Shown here in pieces: positions 43,438 to 52,063 of a stretch of 64,000 bases of DNA. The DNA comes from Lewinellaceae bacterium (GTDB lineage Bacteria > Bacteroidota > Bacteroidia > Chitinophagales > Saprospiraceae). The DNA is taken from NCBI GenBank assembly GCA_016712415.1, contig JADJRC010000008.1:186001-250000 (forward strand). The letters are read 5' to 3'. The notes under the pieces are model-generated. The model was not told the origin of the DNA and searched no databases. It worked only from the letters and a program-made list of their open reading frames with translations. Positions within the stretch are counted from its first letter, which is position 1. Each line of letters opens with the position of its first letter. A program made the translations under genes and the position numbers.

Positions 43438-43983
43438 TTAGGTGATAAATGATTTATCCAGCATTTTTTTGAGGTATTCCCGTGCTTTAAACAGCTGGCT
43501 TTTGCTGGTTCCGATTGAAATACCCAGTTGTTCGGCAATTTCCTCATGGCTAAAACCGTCGATAGCATAGAGGTTGAACACTGTGCGGTAACCGGGGGGC
43601 AATTTCTGAAGGTATTTCAGCAAGGTTTGCGCATCGAGGTTGGAAGCAAAATCCTCATCGGTGCGAAACCGGTTTTCATAGGGACTGAAATCAGCCGTAT
43701 CGCGCAAAAAATCGCGTTGACGGCGCAGGTGACTCAGGGCGGTATTAACCATGATCCGTCGTATCCAGCCACCCAGCGCTCCATCGCCGCGGTATTGGGC
43801 CATGTCGCGGTAGACGCGGACAAATCCGTCCTGCAACATATCTTCTGCCTCTGCCTTGTCGCGTGCAAAGCGCAAAACGACGCGAAACATCGGGACACTG
43901 TACTGCCGGTAAAGCGCCGTCTGATGCGTCGGGCTGCCTTGCAGCACTCCACTAACCAATTCCTGGTCGCTCAATTGTTGCAT
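43438..43983 (-). CDS. ECF-type RNA polymerase sigma factor
   Basis: The 181-residue protein has region 2 (ALYRQYSVPMFRVVLRFARDKAEAEDMLQDGFVRVYRDMAQYRGDGALGGWIRRIMVNTA) and region 4 (LQKLPPGYRTVFNLYAIDGFSHEEIAEQLGISIGTSKSQLFKAREYL). It directs transcription of a specific gene set, probably for an envelope response. The next gene is its putative membrane regulator. The sigma gene is first in that pair. Confidence 0.93.
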   Translation of the reverse strand: MQQLSDQELVSGVLQGSPTHQTALYRQYSVPMFRVVLRFARDKAEAEDMLQDGFVRVYRDMAQYRGDGALGGWIRRIMVNTALSHLRRQRDFLRDTADFSPYENRFRTDEDFASNLDAQTLLKYLQKLPPGYRTVFNLYAIDGFSHEEIAEQLGISIGTSKSQLFKAREYLKKMLDKSFIT

Positions 43984-44134
43984 GAGGTTGAGATCATTAT
44001 TTTAGGCGAAGATTCGGGTAAACCGGTTGCCCGGCGGTCGTAATTTTTTTTAAAATGATGCACGACGCCAAGTTATTGCACTTTGGAGAGTATAACAAAT
44101 TTGCGGCCACCCGCCCCGGAACTTTAACGAGGCC

Positions 44135-44485
44135 TCATTCCGTATCGAGCCGGATATGGAGGCCGGCCTTAAAGAAACCGTTTTCCTGGCTGGTGGACAG
44201 GTTGTATTGCCCTGGGTAGATCAGGTCGAGTTGGCGCCGGATATTGCGCAGGCCAATGCCTCCCTGTTTGGGGGGGCTTTGGTAATCGGGATCCACCGTA
44301 TTCTTTACCGTAAATTGCAGGTCGTTTTTCTGCAGGGTGAGTTCAATGCGAATCTGTACGGCGCCGGTGGTGCCTCCTGCCCCGTGTTTGAAACTGTTTT
44401 CCACCAGTGGCAGCAACAGTAACGGCGCGACCGGCGTGAAGGGGTTATCTACATCTTCGCTGTAATTCACCTGTAACCGGCTGTT
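44135..44485 (-). CDS. LytS-type histidine kinase, ATPase part (after an in-frame stop)
   Basis: This frame carries the HATPase half: VAPLLLLPLVENSFKHG (N box) and GIGLRNIRRQLDLIYPGQ (G box). It lies in the same frame as the 44486-45184 fragment and is cut off by a TAG at 44486-44488. In relatives this position is normally Tyr or another residue of the LEKLRY motif. Together they make one gene (44135-45184, about 349 residues). It could be translated from a GTG at 44470 only as a stand-alone fragment, which would be inactive without the dimerisation His. Confidence 0.75.
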   Translation of the reverse strand, partial: NSRLQVNYSEDVDNPFTPVAPLLLLPLVENSFKHGAGGTTGAVQIRIELTLQKNDLQFTVKNTVDPDYQSPPKQGGIGLRNIRRQLDLIYPGQYNLSTSQENGFFKAGLHIRLDTE

Positions 44486-45184
44486 CTAGCGCAGTTTTTC
44501 CAGTTCGATAAAATCCTGGATCACGCGCGCTTCTTCACCGAGCGATATGCGCGGCGCGCGGCATTCATAAATAACAAAACGCATGATCTTGGAGAGCATC
44601 ATGATCGCTTCGGGCGTTTGCTCCGATTTTTTTCGCGCCAGCACATACAGGTTGTTCAGGGTATTAAACAGGAAGTGCGGATTGGTTTGTGCGCGCAAAA
44701 AGTTGAGTTCGCTTTGCAGTTTTTCGCGGATCAGTTGCTGTTCAAACTCCAGGCTCTTGTAATGCATCCGGAGCATTTTGACGGTCACCGCCGCCGCAAG
44801 GGTGATAAACAGGTCAAACAGGGTGAGCAACAACCCCTTGAAACTGAATATATCAATCTTAAGACCCGGAGCGAATATGGGAAAAAACACCCAGGCAATT
44901 TCTATGCGATACAGCAGGGTTGCGGCAATAAATGCCAGCAACAGCAGTCCGGTCAACTGCCATATCTTGCTTCTTTCCAGGTAAAGCGGAATAATATAAT
45001 AAAAAACAAAATAGGTAAATATCAGTTTGACCGGCAGCGAAAATGCCTCCCCGATCAGGGCCATTCTGAATTCGTCTTCTATGTGGGCGCCGCGCAAAAT
45101 ACACGACAGCACCGCATTGATCGGCAAATAAACAAGCCAGAAAATAAAATGCAGGCCGATTCTGGCCCAGTCCAGGCGTTTCAT
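44486..45184 (-). CDS. LytS-type histidine kinase, membrane and His part (truncated by TAG)
   Basis: The 232-residue fragment has four or five N-terminal membrane helices (about 10-145). A dimerisation/His region of the LytS-like family (His_kinase domain) follows: LRAQTNPHFLFNTLNNLYVLARKKSEQTPEAIMMLSKIMRFVIYE. It ends ELEKLR before the TAG. Relatives control LytTR-type response regulators, but none lies next to it here, so its partner is unknown. If the TAG is real the kinase is a pseudogene. Confidence 0.8.
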   Translation of the reverse strand: MKRLDWARIGLHFIFWLVYLPINAVLSCILRGAHIEDEFRMALIGEAFSLPVKLIFTYFVFYYIIPLYLERSKIWQLTGLLLLAFIAATLLYRIEIAWVFFPIFAPGLKIDIFSFKGLLLTLFDLFITLAAAVTVKMLRMHYKSLEFEQQLIREKLQSELNFLRAQTNPHFLFNTLNNLYVLARKKSEQTPEAIMMLSKIMRFVIYECRAPRISLGEEARVIQDFIELEKLR

Positions 45185-45210
45185 TAAACAGCAATATTAA
45201 GGTCCAAACT

Positions 45211-47754
45211 TCAACTTTCCCAGTTAATCTTCTCAAAAGCGGGCGAAACCGTCAGGGTATACAGGGAACGGTCGCGCAACCGGATTTCCTTGATGGGTAT
45301 CTCCAGGTCGTCCACGGTACATTTCCTGACAAAATCAGGGTAGCCGACCAGGTATATTTTGACCGTCCCGTAAGCCGGTGTGAAATCGCCTTCCTTATGC
45401 TGACGCAGGGTAAAAACATGGTCCACACCTTCCGTTTCAAATATTTTCAAACTGAACGTTTTGTCCTGGTGGCTGTACCCATTTCCCTCATCTTCATATA
45501 CATGGGTGGTTTCCACACCGTTTTTATAATACACATACAAGGTCAGTTCATCCACCGGTTTTTCCCCTGTCCATTGCCGGATGGGGTATACCGGCAGTAC
45601 CGCTCCTTCCCGCACAAAAAAGGGAATTTGCTCGGGCATGGCATTTACAAATACTTCTCCCGAACCCGGCTGTCCCGTCCAGAAGTAGTACCAGTTTCCC
45701 TTCGGCAGATAAACGCCCTGCCGCTGTGTTTTGGGTTGCACGATCGGGCTTACCAGCAGGTGCTCGCCAAACAGGAAATCGCGCTCCTGTTCCCACAGCC
45801 TTGGGTCGGCAGCATCGGCAAATGCCAGGTGCCGTATGACCGGTGTGCCTTCCAGTGTATGGAGCCACATGGCGGTGTAGAGGCAAGGTAGCATGCAGTA
45901 GCGCAGTTCGATTGCTTTTTTCGCCAAATCAGTCCATTTCTCCCCGAAAGACCAGGGTTCCTGGTCCGAAACGTGCAAAGCGGGGTCGGCAAGTTCCGCT
46001 TCATCTGCCGGCAGGGTGTCGCCGCTTGCGTGCTGGCCCATGCTGTGTACGCGCATGAGGGGGTGGAAAACGGCCAGTTGAAGCCATCGCACGAACAGTT
46101 CGCCATCGGCCGAACCGGCGAACCCGCCTATGTCGGTGCCACAGAAGGAGAACCCCGATATCGACAGGCGCTGGCACTGGATATTGGCGATTTGCAGGTG
46201 CTCCCAGTTGGAATAATTATCGCCGGTCCAAACGGCCGCATAACGCTGCCCTCCGCTGAAGGTCGCCCGGGTGAGCAGGTAGGGCCGCTTGTCGGGCTGA
46301 ATCCTGCGCAGACCCTCCCACGAGGCCCGGTTCATTTGCTGGCCGTAAATATTGTGTGCTTTTTTATGGCTGCATGGGTTGCCGTCAAAATGATGCAAAA
46401 CACTGTCGGGCAACGTTTTGTGGTTTGTGTGAAACACCGCCGGTTCGTTCATGTCGTTCCAGAATCCGCTTGCGCCGGCTCCCTCGTAAATTTCCCGGTA
46501 CAATTCACCCCACCACTGGCGGACTTCCGGATCGGTAAAATCGGGAAATGCACAGAAGCCGGGCCATACGGGCGCTTTGGCGACATCGCCGTCGGCAGTC
46601 CGCACAAACCTGTTTTGCTCCATACCTTCCCGGTACACCGCATAGTTTTCATCCTCCTTGATACCCGGGTCGATCATGAGAACAGTCTCGAATCCGTCTT
46701 TCCGCAAACTCCGGATCAGTTCGGTCGGTTCGGGAAAGTGGTTGCTATCCCAGGTAAAACAGCGGAAACCATCCATATAGTCGATATCAAGATAAATGGC
46801 ATCGCAGGGGATGTTTCTCTCGCGAAACTCCCGTGCAATATCGCGTACCCGGCTTTCGGGGTAATAACTCCACCTGCACTGGTGAAACCCCAGGGCCCAC
46901 ATGGGCGGCAGTTCGTGCGTGCCGGTCAGGCGCGCATACGCGCGGGCGACGTCCTGCAACCCGGGGCCGTGCAGGAAGTAATAATTCAATTCCCCGCCCT
47001 CTGCCCAAAAGGCTGTCGTGCCTGTTTCCCCGCTGTCGAAATCGAAGTGGGTTCTGAATGTGTTGTCGAAGAAAATACCGTAGGCAACGCCCTGGTTCAG
47101 GGCATAGTAAAAGGGCACGGCGCGGTACAGCGGATCGGTTTCGCGCCCGAATGCATAGGAATCGGTACACCAGTTTTCAAATTTCTTCCCCGCCAGGTTG
47201 GGGCCGCATGTTTTGTCGCCCAGGCCGAAAAAAACCTCCTTTTTGTGGCACCTTTTTTCCATTTTCACCTCGCACCATCCCTGCATTACCGTTCGCCTGG
47301 CAGCATAACCCCCGGAGTCCTCGCACAATACCTGGTCATCGTGATCATAGAACTTTACCCGCAGGCCGGATTTGGACACGACAACCTGGAGGTTTTCCGA
47401 GACGAGCAGGTACTCGTTGTTGTTTTCGTTTAGCGTGACCGTCACTTTATCGGGCTGGAAAGCGGGATCGATGGCGTAGGAAAAATCAGTGGCAAACCGG
47501 CCGTCGGGGGAGTAGCGCAGGCGTATAATGCCGGCCGTCAGCACCTGTACGCGCAGCACGATACCATTCTGACAAACAAACTCATAGGCGCCTTCCCGCC
47601 ACCTGACGGTGGCAATTTCGTCGGGTGTGACCACCTGGTAAATATCGTTGTAACGTTTGCTGACGCTGGCCTCGTCAAAGGCGATTTCGGTGGGCCCGGC
47701 CGGCGTTTCGTTTTCAGTACCTTCCGCTAAAAGATTATCGGGTCGTTCTTCCAT
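45211..47754 (-). CDS. Glycoside hydrolase family 31 alpha-glucosidase
   Basis: The protein has 847 residues from the ATG at 47754 (MEERPDNLLAEG). The frame is open 32 codons further but has no signal peptide there. GH31 landmarks are complete: PPMWALGFHQCRWSYYPE, DGFRCFTWD, nucleophile Asp434 in FWNDMNEPAVF and acid/base Asp512 in AVWTGDNYSNW, then SGFSFCGTDIGGFAG and RYCMLPCLYTAMW. It should cleave alpha-linked glucose residues. With no signal peptide it is probably cytoplasmic. The next gene upstream (47908-49272) is separated by a strong terminator, so it has its own promoter. Confidence 0.95.
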   Translation of the reverse strand: MEERPDNLLAEGTENETPAGPTEIAFDEASVSKRYNDIYQVVTPDEIATVRWREGAYEFVCQNGIVLRVQVLTAGIIRLRYSPDGRFATDFSYAIDPAFQPDKVTVTLNENNNEYLLVSENLQVVVSKSGLRVKFYDHDDQVLCEDSGGYAARRTVMQGWCEVKMEKRCHKKEVFFGLGDKTCGPNLAGKKFENWCTDSYAFGRETDPLYRAVPFYYALNQGVAYGIFFDNTFRTHFDFDSGETGTTAFWAEGGELNYYFLHGPGLQDVARAYARLTGTHELPPMWALGFHQCRWSYYPESRVRDIAREFRERNIPCDAIYLDIDYMDGFRCFTWDSNHFPEPTELIRSLRKDGFETVLMIDPGIKEDENYAVYREGMEQNRFVRTADGDVAKAPVWPGFCAFPDFTDPEVRQWWGELYREIYEGAGASGFWNDMNEPAVFHTNHKTLPDSVLHHFDGNPCSHKKAHNIYGQQMNRASWEGLRRIQPDKRPYLLTRATFSGGQRYAAVWTGDNYSNWEHLQIANIQCQRLSISGFSFCGTDIGGFAGSADGELFVRWLQLAVFHPLMRVHSMGQHASGDTLPADEAELADPALHVSDQEPWSFGEKWTDLAKKAIELRYCMLPCLYTAMWLHTLEGTPVIRHLAFADAADPRLWEQERDFLFGEHLLVSPIVQPKTQRQGVYLPKGNWYYFWTGQPGSGEVFVNAMPEQIPFFVREGAVLPVYPIRQWTGEKPVDELTLYVYYKNGVETTHVYEDEGNGYSHQDKTFSLKIFETEGVDHVFTLRQHKEGDFTPAYGTVKIYLVGYPDFVRKCTVDDLEIPIKEIRLRDRSLYTLTVSPAFEKINWES

Positions 47755-47850
47755 AACAATATTGCAGGCATATCCCGCGATTGGGTTTTTCTGCGGAAAA
47801 GAACCCGCAGAAGTGCTGCCAAAAGTCTGCCGATTTTTCGGAAAAAACAA

Positions 47851-47873
47851 AGGGCGGGTGCCACACCCGCCCT
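47851..47873 (-). terminator. Intrinsic terminator of the barrel/anti-sigma-like gene
   Basis: A 10-bp stem AGGGCGGGTG/CACCCGCCCT with a 3-base loop is followed on the minus strand by TTGTTTTTTCC. It sits 35 bases past the stop at 47908. Confidence 0.8.
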
Positions 47874-47907
47874 TCTTTCATGTGCTCAGCATGAAATGAA
47901 GAAAGTA

Positions 47908-49272
47908 TCAGAAAAACAATATGCCGTTTAGGAAGAACCATGAACTGGCATCTACACTGCGCGGGCCGGCACTGCTTTCAAATGCCCCGTTGTTCTGCCC
48001 GGTAATTTCTGCAGCGTCGAAACCTTTACCTGCCGCAAATCCGGGCCGGTAAAAGGCATCCAGTTCAAAGTGTCTGCCGATGCGAAAACCCGTGCCGAAC
48101 ATCAGGTTGATGTTCCATCGCGGCAACACCTCGGTGGCCAGGCTGCTCAGGTTTTTCTCGGCTGAGGGGCTATCGGCGTTATACACTTTAGCATTGGCAA
48201 AACCCTGGCGGGAGGTTTTCAGGGACAGGCTGTACGAACCCGTAACGCCGGCGAATATCCGCAGGGGGCGAAGCGGTTGCCAGTAGGCGAGTACGGGCAT
48301 TTCGAGTCGGCCTATCCGGTCTACAGGAACCAGTACCGGATTGGGTTGCGAATCGGGACTTGTTGCGGGGGTGGCCAGGTTGTCCAGCACCACATCAAAA
48401 TTGCCGGTTGCGTTGGCGTAGATGTTGTCTTCCAGTGCCACATAGGGCCGTGAGGATGTTGCCGGGTTGTATTGGGCGTATTGCATACCTGTGCGAAGTC
48501 CCCATTTGGAAGCAAGTTGCCAGTCCATGACTGCCCCGGCCGAAAACCCGTTGATGGCGGTAAATCGATCTGTGTGCATGCCGGCCATGGCGCCGAACGA
48601 CAGGCGCGGACCCGTTTTATCTGCATGGACCCTGGTTGAAACAGGGGTATTGACCAGCATAAAGTTTGGCGCCCGTGCCGCTATGCTCAACTCCGGTAAT
48701 GCCGTTGAAGGCAATATTTCGACGCCATTCGCTATTTTCTGCTCCACGGGAGGAAGCGTGGCATTGTCTGTTCCGGGGAGTGCTTCAACCGGATAACTCC
48801 GGGGCGTTTCGCGCTGCTGTGCCGGGTCGCCGGGCAATGCTACGATGTTTTGATCCATGAAAGCCTGTCCCGCATTTGTTTGCTTCAGACGGGGTATATC
48901 CATTGGGTTTGGGGTAGCTCCTTTTTGTGATGCCTGCCGGTTTGCCGGTGAGGGGCTCGCGGACTCCGTCGTCAGCGGCATCGCTGCCCCTGGCGCCCTG
49001 ACTTGTTCTGCCAGAGGCGAGTCGTCTGCCGACGCCTGTTTGCGGGGGGCTGGTTGTGTTACCGGCCGGGTCTGCTGTATATTGCCGGGACCGAAGGCCT
49101 GATTATACCAAAGCCAACCGCCTGTCAGCAGCAAAGGAAGCAGCAACAACACACCCAACCACCACCAGAACACCGGTCGCCGGCGTCGCTGCACCGGCAT
49201 TTCCCGGTCCAGCACTTCCCGCATGGCTTGCCAGCCCTTATCGGTCAGTTTGTTGTCAATATCATTATTCAT
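47908..49272 (-). CDS. Membrane-anchored protein with C-terminal outer-membrane barrel-like domain
   Basis: The protein has 454 residues from the ATG at 49272 (MNNDIDNKLTDKGWQAM). The upstream part of the frame is not protein-like. A short cytoplasmic head of about 45 residues precedes one membrane helix (VFWWWLGVLLLLPLLLTGGWLW, about 38-60), a long Pro/Ala/Gln-rich periplasmic linker (about 75-200) and an outer-membrane beta-barrel-like C-terminal half (repeated aromatic/Gly strands, for example LSFGAMAGMHTDRF, ending FFLNGILFF with terminal Phe). It overlaps the sigma factor stop by 4 bases (ATGA) and is probably its regulator, with the barrel as the sensing end. The role is inferred from position. 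Confidence 0.8.
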   Translation of the reverse strand: MNNDIDNKLTDKGWQAMREVLDREMPVQRRRRPVFWWWLGVLLLLPLLLTGGWLWYNQAFGPGNIQQTRPVTQPAPRKQASADDSPLAEQVRAPGAAMPLTTESASPSPANRQASQKGATPNPMDIPRLKQTNAGQAFMDQNIVALPGDPAQQRETPRSYPVEALPGTDNATLPPVEQKIANGVEILPSTALPELSIAARAPNFMLVNTPVSTRVHADKTGPRLSFGAMAGMHTDRFTAINGFSAGAVMDWQLASKWGLRTGMQYAQYNPATSSRPYVALEDNIYANATGNFDVVLDNLATPATSPDSQPNPVLVPVDRIGRLEMPVLAYWQPLRPLRIFAGVTGSYSLSLKTSRQGFANAKVYNADSPSAEKNLSSLATEVLPRWNINLMFGTGFRIGRHFELDAFYRPGFAAGKGFDAAEITGQNNGAFESSAGPRSVDASSWFFLNGILFF

Positions 49273-49844
49273 GTCGCAGTATTTAATCGTTGGTCGTGGG
49301 GGTAAATATTCTGCAGCATTTCGCGCAGTTTTTGACGGGCGGTACTCAGGTGCCACTTGGAAGTGCCCTCGCTGATCGACAGGCTTTCGGCAATTTCAGC
49401 GTGGGAGTATCCTTCGATCGCATAGAGGCGGAAGACCTGCTGTGAAACCGGCGGCAACTGGAGCACCGCCCGCAAAATATCTTCTTCGTAAAAACTTTCA
49501 TTCCCGCGTTCGGGCACTGCTTCGTCGCGTTCTTCAAAAACGAGAAAATGCAGATACCGGGCGTTGTCGCGATAGTAGTCGGCCATGCTGTGGTACACCA
49601 GACGCCGCACCCATCCTTCGAGGCTTCCCTTGAAAGAGAAGGTATGTATTTTCTTAGAAACCCTCAGAAAACCGTTGTTTGCAATCTCGATAGCCGTGTC
49701 TTCATCGCGGGTATAACGCCGGCACATGCGGAGCATTTCCGGGAAAAACAGCCGGTACAGCGCTTCCTGGGCACGCCTGTCGTTGCCGGCGCATCCATCC
49801 ACGAGCTCTTGTTCCGTATATTTTTTATTTCCGAAAATGGCCAT
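49269..49844 (-). CDS. RNA polymerase sigma factor, sigma-70 ECF type
   Basis: The 191-residue protein has region 2 (ALYRLFFPEMLRMCRRYTRDEDTAIEIANNGFLRVSKKIHTFSFKGSLEGWVRRLVYHSMADYYR) and region 4 (LQLPPVSQQVFRLYAIEGYSHAEIAESLSISEGTSKWHLSTARQKL). It resembles the first sigma factor of the window in domain order but is a different gene. It is coupled by a 4-base overlap to the membrane protein downstream. Its target set is not visible. Confidence 0.93.
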   Translation of the reverse strand: MAIFGNKKYTEQELVDGCAGNDRRAQEALYRLFFPEMLRMCRRYTRDEDTAIEIANNGFLRVSKKIHTFSFKGSLEGWVRRLVYHSMADYYRDNARYLHFLVFEERDEAVPERGNESFYEEDILRAVLQLPPVSQQVFRLYAIEGYSHAEIAESLSISEGTSKWHLSTARQKLREMLQNIYPHDQRLNTAT

Positions 49845-49882
49845 TTGATCGTTTTGATATTACATGCAATGCCGGGTCGAAT

Positions 49883-50641
49883 TTACAACACGATACCCAA
49901 TCCCAGTTCCAGGCGTTTGTGCAGGATACGGTCGGTACCCCATTCGCCGCCCCAGGTTGCGCGCCAGTTGCGGGTTTTCTTTTGGAAACTCAAACCGGTG
50001 TACAGGACAAAGTTGTTACCAATCCGGTACCCCACCTGCGCTTTTGCCATCCAGCCGCCGCTCCAGTCGTTGGCATAGCCGTTGACATCCCTGCTTCCAT
50101 TGCCGGCAAAACCCCAGCCGCCACCCAGCGCATAGAACGGGGATATATTTTTTGCCTGGAAATAGCCCCTGACTTCGGCAAATACCGGGTAAGTCGCCGC
50201 GTCCTGTCCGTCAGGGCGGTACGATTCGACGCCTGCGCCGACGCCTGCGCCAATCCATCGGTTGAACATCCATCCGGTGCTGTGGTACAGCAAAAAGCCC
50301 TTGGCATTTTCGCTCCTGTAGTCCTTACCGATCAGAAGGCCGAGCCGAGTCGCGTTGTACAAGCCGTGCTCTTTAAATTCATAGGGCTTGTTTTGCAATT
50401 TTTGATTGCGGCACCGCTGCACGACGCGTTTGACATTGGCTTCGGGCAGGGTCATCGTCACGCCGCTCCAGGTGGTCATTACAATTTCACCGCCGGTTTT
50501 GTATTCCGATATTTTGCCGCGGAAGACCGACCCGTTGCGCAGATAAACGACATCCGTGCAATTTTCCCGGGTTTCCTGGGCAAACGACTGCATGCTGCCA
50601 AAAAGGAGCATAAACAGGAGCAGGGTGTGGAGCGCTTTCAT
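49883..50641 (-). CDS. Exported hypothetical protein, barrel-like C-terminus (252 aa)
   Basis: A signal peptide (MKALHTLLLFMLLFGSMQSFAQ) is followed by a short beta-rich region (about 28-75, CTDVVYLRNGSVFRGKISEYKTGGEIVM). A membrane-barrel-like part (about 95-252) has alternating aromatic strands (GFLLYHSTGWMFNRWIGAGVGAG, PFYALGGGWGFAGNGS, NFVLYTGLSFQKK). I do not recognise the exact family. The start of the mature protein resembles that of other Bacteroidota outer-membrane proteins. It lies 4 bases downstream of the LVIVD gene and is probably in its operon. Confidence 0.75.
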   Translation of the reverse strand: MKALHTLLLFMLLFGSMQSFAQETRENCTDVVYLRNGSVFRGKISEYKTGGEIVMTTWSGVTMTLPEANVKRVVQRCRNQKLQNKPYEFKEHGLYNATRLGLLIGKDYRSENAKGFLLYHSTGWMFNRWIGAGVGAGVESYRPDGQDAATYPVFAEVRGYFQAKNISPFYALGGGWGFAGNGSRDVNGYANDWSGGWMAKAQVGYRIGNNFVLYTGLSFQKKTRNWRATWGGEWGTDRILHKRLELGLGIVL

Positions 50642-50645
50642 AAGC

Positions 50646-51911
50646 TTATTTTGTAACGGGTATACGGCTGATTTCTTTCGGGTTTTCCGGGTTGCTCGCG
50701 TCGAACTGGTAGAAACCGTCGTCGCCGATGACCAGCAGTTGGCTGTTGCCCAGGGCGATCACATCGTAGGTATTCAAACCCTTGATGTGGGCCGTTTGCT
50801 TCAGATTGAGCGGGTCGGTTTTGTCAAATATCTTCAATCCGTTGTCGCAGAGGTACAAAAAATCGTTGGTCACCGACAGGCCCATCGGGCGCGTCATCGG
50901 ATAGGTTTTGAGCAGCGATGCCGAAGGCAGGTTGTCGATACCGATCACATCGAGCTGGTTGAAGGTACCGTTGCAGGTGGTGCCGTCGTGGATGGTGACA
51001 TATGCGTTGTGTTCGTCGCACACAACGGGGTCGCAGCCGCTGGCGTGCGAAAACTGGGTTTCCATAACCGGCCGTTCCGGGTTGGAGTTGTTGAAAATGA
51101 ATACGCCCGTCTGGGAACCGATGAACAACCGGTTTTTCCAGGGAAAAATGGTTTCGATATTCCAGCCTACGGGGATGGTTTCCAGTGCGGCGACGCATCC
51201 GCCGTTGACAGACCAGCTGCGCAACGTGCTGTTGTCGATGGTGTACAGGTACTGGTCGACAATGGTGAAACGGGCAAAAGAACCGCCGATACCGGCTGCG
51301 GCAAGCGGGTTGGAGTTGTTGTTGCCGGAATTTGGCGTTGCGACGTCTGCTGTTATAAACACGCCACCGTTCTCGAAGAAAAACGGGCCGCCCCAGCGGT
51401 TGTCATCACAGGTAATGGTTTGGGTCACCTCTGTTTGCTCATAGTTAATCAGATAGCCCAGTTGAGGATCGAATCCAAACAACTGGAAGGCTTCCTCGGT
51501 GCGGCAAACGAGTTGCGGGTTCTGCATATCACTGATATCGATGGTCAGCAGGTCGATATACTGGTCGGCATACAGGTATTGTCCGCGGATGGCGATATCT
51601 ATGTTGCCCGGGATGCTCCAGAAGGCGATTTGCTTGGGATTGGCGGGATCGGCGTTGTCGATCACGTGGATGCCTTCATTTTTTTCATTAATAAACAGGT
51701 ATTGGCCTGCCAGGTAGAGTTTACCCGGGTTGCGGAGCTCGGTCGGCGCCTGAACGCTGATGCCGACGCGGCATTCCGCCGCTGTTTTATATACCGGATC
51801 GAACCGGATAAAGGTTCGGGTGGAACTGCAATCGTCGCGCAGGCAACTGTGCAGGGTGACGGCCAGGCCTATGCCGGCCAGTGTGAAAAGGAAAAGTGAT
51901 CTGAGTTTCAT
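50646..51911 (-). CDS. LVIVD-repeat lipoprotein
   Basis: The protein has 421 residues from the ATG at 51911, which opens a lipoprotein signal (KLRSLFLFTLAGIGLAVTLHSC) with the modified Cys at the end of the phrase. Residues about 60-420 hold repeats of the LVIVD type: GIHVIDNADPANPKQIAFW, DLLTIDISDMQNPQLV, YVTIHDGTTCNGTFNQLDVIGIDNL, and GDDGFYQFDASNPENPKEI. They probably build a propeller-like surface. The frame upstream of the ATG is not protein-like. The role is unknown. It shares a transcript with the downstream barrel-like gene. Confidence 0.88.
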   Translation of the reverse strand: MKLRSLFLFTLAGIGLAVTLHSCLRDDCSSTRTFIRFDPVYKTAAECRVGISVQAPTELRNPGKLYLAGQYLFINEKNEGIHVIDNADPANPKQIAFWSIPGNIDIAIRGQYLYADQYIDLLTIDISDMQNPQLVCRTEEAFQLFGFDPQLGYLINYEQTEVTQTITCDDNRWGGPFFFENGGVFITADVATPNSGNNNSNPLAAAGIGGSFARFTIVDQYLYTIDNSTLRSWSVNGGCVAALETIPVGWNIETIFPWKNRLFIGSQTGVFIFNNSNPERPVMETQFSHASGCDPVVCDEHNAYVTIHDGTTCNGTFNQLDVIGIDNLPSASLLKTYPMTRPMGLSVTNDFLYLCDNGLKIFDKTDPLNLKQTAHIKGLNTYDVIALGNSQLLVIGDDGFYQFDASNPENPKEISRIPVTK

Positions 51912-52063
51912 AGCAAAACGGGTTGAGTGTGAACGGTGTAGTTGTTGCTCCGGAGCCGACTGTCGTACCAGGGGGAAAGATATTGCCTTGTGGTACAAAG
52001 TCGTTTGCCGGAAAGACACCCGTCTGCCTAAAAAAGGTTGGTTCGCCGGTAAGTTTTTTTACT

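Noticed and set aside
45973..47433. 486-codon frame antisense to the GH31 gene
   Set aside because: It is a shadow of the alpha-glucosidase with no protein-like features of its own.
50556..51899. 447-codon plus-strand frame over the LVIVD and barrel-like genes
   Set aside because: It is a shadow of the minus-strand genes, with unusual composition and no motif.
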